This document shows positions 1 to 5,651 of a stretch of DNA of 5,651 bases, in pieces. This DNA is from Bryobacteraceae bacterium. GTDB lineage: Bacteria; Acidobacteriota; Terriglobia; Bryobacterales; Bryobacteraceae. The stretch covers positions 1 to 5,651 of the forward strand of contig JACMLA010000233.1 of assembly GCA_014379815.1 (NCBI GenBank), given 5' to 3'. Position numbers and translations under genes: made by a program. Positions within the stretch are counted from its first letter, which is position 1, and each line of letters begins with the position of its first letter. The notes below the pieces were generated by a model. That model worked only from the letters and a program-made list of their open reading frames with translations, ran no database searches and was not told the DNA's origin.

Positions 1-594
1 CTGAGCTTTCGTCGCCAGTTTCCGGCTCGGATCCTGCATCCCTCACGGCTCGGGAACAAGTGGTCGAACGGCTTACGTGCGATTGCCGTGATCGGTAACG
101 AAACAGATCGCAACGTGTTGCAGCCAGCCCTCGATGCGGGTGCGACCGTCCTGGCTTCTGCTACCAACCAGAAGCTGACACAAGGCCTTACGACCACCGG
201 CATTCACGACAATGGATATAAGCTGTTTGCGGCGGGAAAGGGCTCAATTGCGATTAGCCCCACAGAGTGGAATGATCCGTATGGGGTGATTCAGGACGCC
301 CAGAGAATTCTCAGCCGAGGCAACGACGTTGTCCGCTTGTGGAATTCAGGTTCCTCTATCGCGCATCCCACGCAAAACAATTCCGGAGCGAGCGTCCAGG
401 TTCTCAACTACAGTGGCAGACCGGCCGGACATCCAATGAGCGTCTGGTTAGCCCGGCGTTTCCCGGAAGCTCAGGTTTCCGATTTATTCGGTAGAACAGA
501 AACACTGACGACGGACCGTAGAAACGAGGGTACCGAAGTGAACGTCCCGGTTTTTACCACATACGCAGCGATAGATTTCAAGGAGAGAGCATGA
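1..594 (+). CDS. 3' part of an unassigned protein, possible beta-sandwich C-terminus
   Basis: The reading frame is open from the first base of the window to a TGA at 592-594, giving 197 visible residues, so the true start is almost certainly upstream. A GTG at 88 is possible but has no ribosome binding site before it. I do not recognise the family with confidence. The first part (about residues 26-65) reads like an alpha/beta fold: a hydrophobic strand AIAVIG, then a run with ALDAGATVLAS. From about residue 132 it becomes strand-rich, with VQVLNYSGRP, then MSVWLARRFPEA, and ends VFTTYAAIDF. This resembles the non-catalytic beta-sandwich domains found at the C-terminus of many glycoside hydrolases, but that is a resemblance only. 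No catalytic motif is visible. The last codons overlap the start of the DUF362 gene (ATGA), so the two are probably co-transcribed and translationally coupled. Confidence 0.75.
   Translation: MSFRRQFPARILHPSRLGNKWSNGLRAIAVIGNETDRNVLQPALDAGATVLASATNQKLTQGLTTTGIHDNGYKLFAAGKGSIAISPTEWNDPYGVIQDAQRILSRGNDVVRLWNSGSSIAHPTQNNSGASVQVLNYSGRPAGHPMSVWLARRFPEAQVSDLFGRTETLTTDRRNEGTEVNVPVFTTYAAIDFKERA
580..585 (+). promoter_or_regulatory. Shine-Dalgarno site of the DUF362 gene
   Basis: AAGGAG lies inside the last codons of the upstream gene, 5 nt before the ATG at 591. It is the strongest ribosome binding site in the window and fixes the start of the DUF362 gene at the ATG that overlaps the upstream TGA. 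Confidence 0.7.
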
Positions 595-1745
595 CCCGCA
601 GAGAGTGGATGGCCCAGACAGCCGCGGTGGCCGCAATTTCCGCAACACCTGCCCTGGCCGCGGCGCCCTCAGCTCCAGTCGCGGTCGCGAGATGTCGCTC
701 CTACGGACCAGAGATGGTCACCACTTTGAACAAAATGTTCGACCAGATTGGTGGCCTGGAACGGATTGTGAAAGGCAAGACGGTCGCCATGAAGGTCAAC
801 CTGACAGGATCGGCCAACTACCGCCTGGGCTACACACCCGCGGAACTGGCACACTGGACGCATCCCAGGGTAATTGGCGCAACAATTCACGCCATGCACC
901 GCGCGGGGGCAAAACGTGTTCGTGTGCTCGAGAGTGCCTGGAGTACAGCGGAACCCATCGAAGAAGGAATGCTGGAAGCTGGTTGGGATCTCTCTGAAAT
1001 CACCAGCGCCGGCGGTCGGGTGGAAATGGAGAACACTAACTGGCTTGGCAGCGATAAGCGCTATCACCGGTTTCGTCCTGCCAATGGTGGGCACCTGTTC
1101 CGCGAATACTGGCTGAATCACTCCTATAGCGATTGCGACGTTTTTGTATCGGTCGCCAAGCTGAAGGAGCATGTCACTACAGGCGTGACGATGTCGATGA
1201 AAAATCTCTTCGGTATTACCCCCTGCACCATCTACGGGGACGGTGCGACTACCGACGAACCGTTGATCCTGCCCAAGGGTGGGCGCGGTACCGTATTTCA
1301 CGCCGGGAAACGGCAACCGGCAAAGATATCCCCTGTGGAAAACGATCCCCAATCCTCACGTGAAGCAGGCTACCGGGTCCCGCGGGCAGTCGCGGATCTG
1401 GTTTCCGCCCGACCGGTGCATCTGGCAGTAATTGATGGCATCGCCACGATGGCAGGCGGTGAGGGTCCGTGGTGTGGTCCGCAAATCGCGCAGACCAATC
1501 CGGGAGTCCTGATCGTGGGAACGAACCCGGTGTGCACGGATGCAGTTGGCGCCGCAGTAATGGGTTTTGATCCCATGGCAGACCGGGGAACCGCGCCTTT
1601 CGAGACCTCCGACAACATGATGCGTCTGGCCGAAGAGCACGGAGTCGGCACGCGCGATCTGCGTCGCATCGAGGTTCTTGGCACGCCCATAGCGAAGGCA
1701 CGCTTCTCCATGCGCAGTTTCCGCGCGCCTGTAGCCCGCGCCTAG
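591..1745 (+). CDS. DUF362 domain protein with Tat-like signal peptide
   Basis: This is a complete 384-residue protein. The N-terminus has a twin-arginine type leader: RREWM at residues 3-7, a short hydrophobic Ala-rich stretch to about residue 22, and a plausible cleavage after ALA (residues 21-23). It is therefore predicted to be exported folded. The body matches DUF362 (uncharacterised, often annotated as a Tat-signal or iron-sulfur-linked protein). Supporting segments are a VAMKVNL strand (65-71), SVAKLKEHVTTG (188-199) leading into MSMKNLFG (201-208), IDGI (281-284), and GTNPVCTDAVGAAVMGFDP (310-328). These conserved Lys, Asn and Asp residues are typical of the family. No 4Fe-4S cysteine cluster is visible, unlike DUF362 members fused to ferredoxin domains. 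Its biochemical activity is unknown. The start is set by AAGGAG 5 nt upstream and by the ATGA overlap with the preceding gene. Its TAG stop is shared, on the opposite strand, with the stop of the convergent small gene. Confidence 0.9.
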   Translation: MTRREWMAQTAAVAAISATPALAAAPSAPVAVARCRSYGPEMVTTLNKMFDQIGGLERIVKGKTVAMKVNLTGSANYRLGYTPAELAHWTHPRVIGATIHAMHRAGAKRVRVLESAWSTAEPIEEGMLEAGWDLSEITSAGGRVEMENTNWLGSDKRYHRFRPANGGHLFREYWLNHSYSDCDVFVSVAKLKEHVTTGVTMSMKNLFGITPCTIYGDGATTDEPLILPKGGRGTVFHAGKRQPAKISPVENDPQSSREAGYRVPRAVADLVSARPVHLAVIDGIATMAGGEGPWCGPQIAQTNPGVLIVGTNPVCTDAVGAAVMGFDPMADRGTAPFETSDNMMRLAEEHGVGTRDLRRIEVLGTPIAKARFSMRSFRAPVARA

Positions 1746-2038
1746 TCTTTCGCCGCCCGCGATTCGTAAACTCTGCGCCCAGAGGGACTCAGATAGTACC
1801 GCCCGTTTCGTGGTCCTGTAAATACCTGGACGCCTCGTTTGCGGCTGACAGACTTCGGCACATCAGGAATGTCCAGAAGGCGCCTCTTCTCCTCATCCCA
1901 GTATTCGATCTGTCGCTCCAGTTCAGCTATTTTTGCGTTAATTCTGGTGAGTCTTCCCGCACGACTCAACTCGGGTTCTGCTGGTTTTTCGGCGTACAAC
2001 GTGACTGCTGTCAGCAGGACCAACAGTACGAGCTTCAC
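1742..2038 (-). CDS. Small exported coiled-coil protein with TGPRxGRYY C-terminal motif
   Basis: From a GTG at 2038 this encodes 98 residues. It starts with MKLVLLVLLTAVTLYA, a good short Sec signal peptide with likely cleavage after residue 16, and no lipobox Cys. Residues 24-57 are charged and heptad-like (LTRINAKIAELERQIEYWDEE), predicted to form a helix or coiled coil. Residues 70-92 read VQVFTGPRNGRYYLSPSGRRVYE. This resembles the short basic repeat known as the PBCV-specific basic adaptor domain (TGPRGGkYY...SGkkvY), also seen in scattered bacterial proteins; I recall this from memory and it is not verified. Function is unknown. The frame extends upstream to a TTG at 2089, overlapping the MFS gene by 11 nt, but that start would bury the signal peptide behind 17 residues. 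The GTG has only a weak AACGAG before it, so the start is uncertain. It is the last gene of the minus-strand set, 40 nt after the MFS stop. Confidence 0.7.
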   Translation of the reverse strand: MKLVLLVLLTAVTLYAEKPAEPELSRAGRLTRINAKIAELERQIEYWDEEKRRLLDIPDVPKSVSRKRGVQVFTGPRNGRYYLSPSGRRVYESRAAKD

Positions 2039-2078
2039 TCGTTCATGGTGCTGGTCGCAACCAGAACTTCTCAGACAT

Positions 2079-3350
2079 TTAGCTGGCAAGAACGGGCACG
2101 GTCTGAGGTACGATTTCGGGTATCAATTCCTCTGTCGGGTCGATGGTGGTGTACAGGATCGCACTGACCGCCAGCATCGCTCCAAAAAGCATAAGCGGTA
2201 TATCGTACCGGCCACCGAAGTAATCCACCATAATTCCAAACGCAACCGAAGATAAAAAGGATCCAATTTGCCCGGCCATATTCATCGTGCCCGTAACGGC
2301 ACCCGCGTGTCGCCGGCCGATATCGAGACACAAAGACCAGGAGACCGGGAGCATGCAGTCCATGCTGAAGTAGCCGAAGGTCAGCAAGGCAACCGCTACG
2401 TATCTGTCAGCAGTCACTCCGGTTCCGAAGATGCATACCGCGGACATCGCCAGACCCGCGGCACCTACTGTTTTCCTGCCGATTGCCAGTCCAAAGCGCC
2501 GAACCAGAAAGTCGCTTAGTACTCCACCCGTAAAGTTGCCGAGCGCACCGGCGACAAAAGGCAGCATGGAAAAGAGCTTTAACTCATCGCCACTAAAGCC
2601 CCGACCTTTGGCAAGATAGGTGTGTAACCAGGACAAATAGAAATAACTTCCCCAGCAATATGTGTGATACATCAGCATAATTCGCCACAGATTAGCGCTC
2701 CGCAGCGCGATGCCCCACGGCAGGCCTTCGTGAGCGCGGCCTGTTGTCGGCCCGATCTCCGCCAGCTCTTCTGAGGTAACACCCGGCTTTTCAGGGGGAA
2801 GGTCGCGATACCACCAGTACCAGACAGCACACCAGATTACGCCAATGGAGCCGAATATGAAGAAACAAGTGCGCCATCCGAAGGCAGCCAGAATCGGGTA
2901 GACCAGAAGGGGCGTGAGGGCTCCACCGATCCTGCTGGCCATCCAGACTGTGCCATGAGCGCGTCCGCGTTCCGCTAGTGGGAACCATCGCGAGATGCTG
3001 GACGAGCTATTGGGGTAAGCGCCGGCCTCGCCTGCGCCAAAGAGAAAGCGGACTATCAGCAGAATCGAATAGCTCGAAACGAACCCAGTAATCGTGGTAA
3101 ACGCCGACCACCACAAAACGATTCGCGTCAAAACAACGCGTGGACCATAGCGATCGCCCATCGCACCGCTCGGGATCTCAAATGCAGCATAGGAAAGCGC
3201 GAAGATTCCAACCACCCAGCCCCACTGGGATTGGGATAGTCCCAGATCGCGCTGCATCTCCGGACCGGCTGCTGCGATGCACACCCGGTCCAGGTAAGTA
3301 ATAATCGACAACAGAAACAGCAGTGACAGGACACGGTGGCGGTAGCGCAT
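2079..3350 (-). CDS. MFS transporter, ACS (anion:cation symporter) type
   Basis: This is a complete 423-residue inner-membrane permease with about 12 hydrophobic segments, the usual size for the family. ACS-family hallmarks are visible: YLDR in the first membrane segment (19-22), the loop 2-3 motif A core GDRYGPR (65-71), RFLFGAGEAGAYPN in TM4 (101-114), and a second motif-A-like loop GGVLSDFLVRR near residues 275-290. Characterised ACS members (hexuronate, galactonate, glucarate, tartrate and phthalate carriers) import organic anions with protons. The actual substrate cannot be read from the sequence, so a sugar acid is only the default guess. The ATG at 3350 has no clear Shine-Dalgarno and lies 17 nt after the mutase stop, so translation probably depends on coupling to that gene. 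No sugar-acid catabolic enzyme is present in the window to narrow the substrate. Confidence 0.93.
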   Translation of the reverse strand: MRYRHRVLSLLFLLSIITYLDRVCIAAAGPEMQRDLGLSQSQWGWVVGIFALSYAAFEIPSGAMGDRYGPRVVLTRIVLWWSAFTTITGFVSSYSILLIVRFLFGAGEAGAYPNSSSSISRWFPLAERGRAHGTVWMASRIGGALTPLLVYPILAAFGWRTCFFIFGSIGVIWCAVWYWWYRDLPPEKPGVTSEELAEIGPTTGRAHEGLPWGIALRSANLWRIMLMYHTYCWGSYFYLSWLHTYLAKGRGFSGDELKLFSMLPFVAGALGNFTGGVLSDFLVRRFGLAIGRKTVGAAGLAMSAVCIFGTGVTADRYVAVALLTFGYFSMDCMLPVSWSLCLDIGRRHAGAVTGTMNMAGQIGSFLSSVAFGIMVDYFGGRYDIPLMLFGAMLAVSAILYTTIDPTEELIPEIVPQTVPVLAS

Positions 3351-3367
3351 TTTGAGTGAAGCATGGA

Positions 3368-4780
3368 TTATTTCACATCTTGCTCAGCCAGAAGGTCGCT
3401 GGCCAGGAGGTCCCTGGATTGCCTGATCGCAGCTTTCGCGTTCTCAACCGCCTCTTCCACTTCCCTGCGATATTCGTCAAGTATCTGCTGAGTCGGCGCT
3501 TCAAAACGCATCACCAGCACCGGCTGTGTGTTAGACGCGCGCACCAGACCCCATCCCTGCGGGAACAGGACCCGGGCACCGTCTATATCCACAATGCTGC
3601 GCGTCGTCCGGAAATGTTCTGCAACCTTTCGGACAACCTCAAACTTGATTTCGTCCAGGGTGTCCACGCGGATCTCGGGAGTGCTGACAAGTTCTGGGAG
3701 ACCTTCGGTTTGCGCGGACAGAGGTTTGCCAGAAGCGGCGATGATTTCTATCAGTCTGCAGGCAGCATAGAGCGCATCGTCAAAGCCGTAGTAACGATCT
3801 TTGAAGAACATGTGACCACTCATCTCGCCTGCCAGCTCCGCTTCTTCCTGCTTCATCCTGGCTTTGATCAGCGAGTGACCGGTCTTGTACATGATGGCTC
3901 GCGCACCCAGCTGGTTCAGCTGGTCGTACATCACCTGCGAGCACTTCACCTCGCCAATGAATGTTGCCCCAGGTTTGCGAAGCAGAATCTCACGCGCGTA
4001 AATCAGCAGCAGGAAGTCGCCCCAGACAACCTTGCCGTTCTCATCTACGGCACCAATGCGGTCCGCATCTCCGTCGAATGCAATTCCGAGTTCAGCTCCT
4101 GTTTCGGCGACCTTCTGCTTTAGTTGCAGCAGGTTTTCTTCCACCGTCGGATCGGGATGGTGATTCGGGAAATTCCCGTCCATCTCGAAAAAGAGCTCGG
4201 TCGCTTCCACATTCAGCCGTTCCAGAATCCGATGCATCGCAGGCCCGCCAGCACCGTTGCCAGCATCGAGGACCACCTTGACTTTGCGGGGTAATGACTG
4301 GAACTGGGAACTGATTTCCTCGACATAAGGAGTGTCGATGTCAAAGGTCCGCAAACTTCCTTCACCGGTCTGCAGGTCTGCATTTGCCAGCATATCCCGC
4401 AATTCCGTGATTTGCTCCCCGTAAATCGTGCCACCACCCGCGACGATCTTGAAGCCGTTGTACTCAGCCGGATTGTGGCTACCTGTGATCATCACTCCAC
4501 CATCCGCACCGAGGTGCTGCACAGAGAAGTAAAGCAAAGGTGTGGGAACCTGCCCAACGTCGGTCACCTCGCAACCTGAGGCGATCAACCCGGCTACTAT
4601 CGCGTCGCGCAGACGTTCTCCGCTCAGTCGAACATCCCGTCCTACGTTGACCTTCCGGCCATACCTGCGCTGCATCCACGTACCGATGGCCTGACCCAGA
4701 AGCTGAATGCCTGAGCTTAAGAGTTCGGTCTCAGCAATGCCACGAATATCATATTCGCGAAAAATCGAGGGTTTTAACAT
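3368..4780 (-). CDS. manB: Phosphomannomutase/phosphoglucomutase (ManB/AlgC type)
   Basis: This is a complete 470-residue cytoplasmic alpha-D-phosphohexomutase, close to the usual 450-470. It interconverts mannose-6-P with mannose-1-P and/or glucose-6-P with glucose-1-P, feeding GDP-mannose or UDP-glucose for polysaccharide and LPS. All four active-site loops are present. The N-terminal FREYDIRG is at 7-14. The phosphoserine loop is ITGSHNP with catalytic Ser101. The metal-binding loop is FDGDADR with Asp236, Asp238 and Asp240. The sugar-specificity loop is GEMSGH (318-323), whose Glu and Ser contact the sugar hydroxyls. The C-terminal phosphate-binding loop is RASNTQP (414-420). KTGH at 299-302 is also typical. 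The sequence cannot decide mannose versus glucose preference; the AlgC-like dual activity is likely. The start ATG follows an AG-rich stretch (AAGAGA) rather than a canonical GGAGG. It is the first gene of the minus-strand set and diverges from the CHASE gene. The symbol follows the family, not a proven orthologue. Confidence 0.95.
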   Translation of the reverse strand: MLKPSIFREYDIRGIAETELLSSGIQLLGQAIGTWMQRRYGRKVNVGRDVRLSGERLRDAIVAGLIASGCEVTDVGQVPTPLLYFSVQHLGADGGVMITGSHNPAEYNGFKIVAGGGTIYGEQITELRDMLANADLQTGEGSLRTFDIDTPYVEEISSQFQSLPRKVKVVLDAGNGAGGPAMHRILERLNVEATELFFEMDGNFPNHHPDPTVEENLLQLKQKVAETGAELGIAFDGDADRIGAVDENGKVVWGDFLLLIYAREILLRKPGATFIGEVKCSQVMYDQLNQLGARAIMYKTGHSLIKARMKQEEAELAGEMSGHMFFKDRYYGFDDALYAACRLIEIIAASGKPLSAQTEGLPELVSTPEIRVDTLDEIKFEVVRKVAEHFRTTRSIVDIDGARVLFPQGWGLVRASNTQPVLVMRFEAPTQQILDEYRREVEEAVENAKAAIRQSRDLLASDLLAEQDVK

Positions 4781-4799
4781 TCTCTTGTTCTCTTTTCTA

Positions 4800-4828
4800 A
4801 GGGTAATTGGATCCCTGATCCGGGTTAA
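4800..4828 (-). promoter_or_regulatory. Possible weak promoter of the mutase operon
   Basis: Read on the minus strand, TTAACC (4828-4823) could serve as a -35 box and TACCCT (4805-4800) as a -10 box, exactly 17 bp apart. This would place the start of transcription about 13 nt before the mutase ATG. The boxes match consensus at only 4 of 6 and 3 of 6 positions, so this is a weak proposal. Confidence 0.2.
4809..4821. repeat. Inverted repeat GGATC-cct-GATCC
   Basis: A perfect 5 bp inverted repeat with a 3 bp spacer lies between the proposed -35 and -10 boxes of the mutase promoter. It could be a small operator. It is short enough to arise by chance. Confidence 0.35.
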
Positions 4829-4837
4829 TTCGCCCGG
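4820..4837. repeat. Inverted repeat CCGGG-N8-CCCGG
   Basis: Perfect 5 bp GC arms flank an AT-rich centre (TTAATTCG). It overlaps the end of the GGATC repeat by two bases and covers the proposed -35 box. The layout of GC arms around an AT-rich core suits a dimeric repressor site, but no protein can be named. Confidence 0.35.
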
Positions 4838-4843
4838 CTTACA

Positions 4844-4859
4844 TTCACGTGGTGTTCAC
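4844..4859. repeat. Tandem TTCAC half-sites, 11 bp apart
   Basis: TTCAC occurs at 4844-4848 and 4855-4859, start to start 11 bp, about one helical turn, about 30-45 bp before the CHASE start codon. This is the spacing used by OmpR/PhoB-type response regulators binding direct repeats. The match is only 5 bases, so it is a suggestion. Confidence 0.25.
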
Positions 4860-4887
4860 ATTCTCCTGAGATCATCGGTTCAGGGCA

Positions 4888-5651
4888 GTGCGACTTCGAC
4901 CTACACTTTTACCCCTGTTGTTGACCTCCCTTCTCGGCATCCTGTTGTCGATCGCAGGCGCAGTACTGACGCGCAATCAGCAATGGCGAATTTTCAATCG
5001 GGATACACAAGCGGCTGCCGAAAATCGCTTTGCTGCCGTGACCAGGGAAGCTGAGGCAACACTCGCAACCCTGACAACAGTAGCCAGCTTACTCGACACG
5101 CGAGACAAATTGACCCCGGCGAGCTTTCGTCATGTGGCGAACGCCGTTCAGAGAGAAAATGTTGGCCACTTAATTTCTTTTTTGCCTCGCGTACGACACG
5201 CCGAGCGCAAGGCCTTTGAATCACTCCTCGTGACATCGGGCGCTCCACGATCGTTTATCGCTGTTCGTGACCTTAAAGGCTCCTTCAAACCGGCGCCAGA
5301 TACAGCCTTCTATTATCCGGTGCTCTACGCGGCGCCCGGAGACGCGGCGCGCTCGGGGATTGGCTTCGACGCGGCATCCAGGCCCGAAACGCTCGCGGCG
5401 ATCGGTCGCGCGACCGCGACGAGACAGGTTGCTTCCTCTGGGACCATTCGTTATGTTCACGACTCCGCCGCGCGCATGACATTCCTCGCCCCAATCTGGT
5501 GGTCTGAAGGGCACGGAGCACCTGACGGTTTTCTGGTAGTTGGTGTGCAGCCCGCTGTTCTGGTGAATCATGCGCTGGCCTATCTTCAGCCAGCCGGGAT
5601 TCAGATCAGCTTGTGGGATGAAACCGATCCAGCAAATCCGACTCTTCTCCA
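4888..5651 (+). CDS. CHASE-domain membrane sensor protein (5' part)
   Basis: A frame opens after a TGA at 4867-4869, with GTG at 4888 as the first start codon, and runs off the window end with 254 residues visible. The N-terminus is MRLRPTLLPLLLTSLLGILLSIAGAVL, a positively charged membrane anchor (about residues 5-27). The rest would be periplasmic and matches the CHASE ligand-binding domain (PF03924): an Ala-rich helix EAEATLATLTTVASLL, then SFLPRV (97-102) with the ER pair (106-107), YYPVLY (142-147), GIGFDAAS (157-164), and the late strand GFLVVGVQP starting at 214. CHASE domains sit at the N-terminus of sensor histidine kinases, GGDEF/EAL cyclases and adenylate cyclases, followed by a second membrane segment. 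That second segment and the output domain lie beyond the window, so its signalling type is undecided. The Shine-Dalgarno is weak (AGGG, close to the GTG). Alternative starts TTG 4918 or 4921 would cut into the membrane segment. Confidence 0.88.
   Translation, partial: MRLRPTLLPLLLTSLLGILLSIAGAVLTRNQQWRIFNRDTQAAAENRFAAVTREAEATLATLTTVASLLDTRDKLTPASFRHVANAVQRENVGHLISFLPRVRHAERKAFESLLVTSGAPRSFIAVRDLKGSFKPAPDTAFYYPVLYAAPGDAARSGIGFDAASRPETLAAIGRATATRQVASSGTIRYVHDSAARMTFLAPIWWSEGHGAPDGFLVVGVQPAVLVNHALAYLQPAGIQISLWDETDPANPTLL

Larger units (their letters stand above)
4781..4887. promoter_or_regulatory. Divergent intergenic control region
   Basis: This 107 bp gap separates the mutase start (minus) from the CHASE gene start (plus), so both promoters should lie here or overlap it. 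It is more AT-rich than its flanks on the mutase side and holds several small symmetric elements, listed separately. No strong sigma-70 promoter stands out for the plus-strand gene. Confidence 0.6.

Noticed and set aside
669..1352. A 227-codon minus-strand open frame antisense to the DUF362 gene
   Set aside because: The opposite strand carries the clear DUF362 protein; this product is Cys/His/Arg-rich without any recognisable fold.
1723..1741. GCGCG-N9-CGCGC inverted repeat at the end of the DUF362 gene, considered as a terminator
   Set aside because: It is within coding sequence, has a short stem of alternating GC likely to arise by chance, and lacks a clean T-tract after it.
1771..1784. 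Hairpin CTCTG-cgcc-CAGAG just past the DUF362 stop, considered as a terminator
   Set aside because: The stem is only 5 bp, no T-run follows on either strand, and it lies inside the coding region of the small minus-strand gene.
2039..2089. TTG start at 2089 for the small minus-strand gene
   Set aside because: It would place 17 mostly polar residues before a well-formed signal peptide that begins exactly at the GTG at 2038; the GTG is preferred though not proven.
3356..4123. A 255-codon plus-strand open frame antisense to the mutase gene
   Set aside because: It lies entirely opposite a gene with all four family motifs intact. Its translation has no recognisable domain and looks like a codon-bias shadow.
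5221..5571. Minus-strand open frames opposite the CHASE coding region (also 4994-5248)
   Set aside because: The plus strand encodes a continuous CHASE domain; the antisense products are Arg-rich and typical of shadow frames.

Overview
The window is a 5.65 kb piece of a moderately GC-rich bacterial chromosome. The best guess at origin is an acidobacterium of the Solibacter/Bryobacter kind. This is inferred from gene style only: a Tat-exported DUF362 protein, an ACS-type MFS permease and a ManB/AlgC-type mutase. There is no rRNA or other phylogenetic marker. I see no tRNA, insertion sequence, CRISPR array, phage gene or origin.

Layout. (1) 1-1745, plus strand: the 3' end of a gene I cannot assign, with a possible beta-sandwich C-terminus. 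It is joined by an ATGA stop/start overlap to a complete DUF362 gene carrying a Tat-like signal peptide. (2) 4780-1742, minus strand: a compact three-gene set. It begins with a phosphomannomutase/phosphoglucomutase, then, 17 nt later, an ACS-family MFS transporter, then a small exported coiled-coil protein ending in a short TGPRxGRYY...SGRRVY motif. The DUF362 gene and the small gene converge and share the palindromic tetranucleotide CTAG as both stop codons, so there is no intergenic terminator between the two units. (3) 4781-4887: a 107 bp divergent intergenic region with several small inverted and direct repeats. (4) 4888 to the end, plus strand: the 5' part of a membrane-anchored protein with a CHASE extracellular sensor domain. 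Its cytoplasmic output domain lies beyond the window.

How the genes might work together. The mutase supplies mannose-1-P or glucose-1-P for nucleotide sugars and surface polysaccharide. The permease probably imports a small organic anion such as a sugar acid. The CHASE receptor reads an unknown extracellular ligand and shares its upstream region with the mutase operon. A functional link between sensor and operon is only inference from this arrangement. Nothing here is clearly a new biological system. The points most worth a second look are the unassigned gene coupled to the DUF362 gene, the small motif-bearing exported protein, and the repeat-rich divergent control region.
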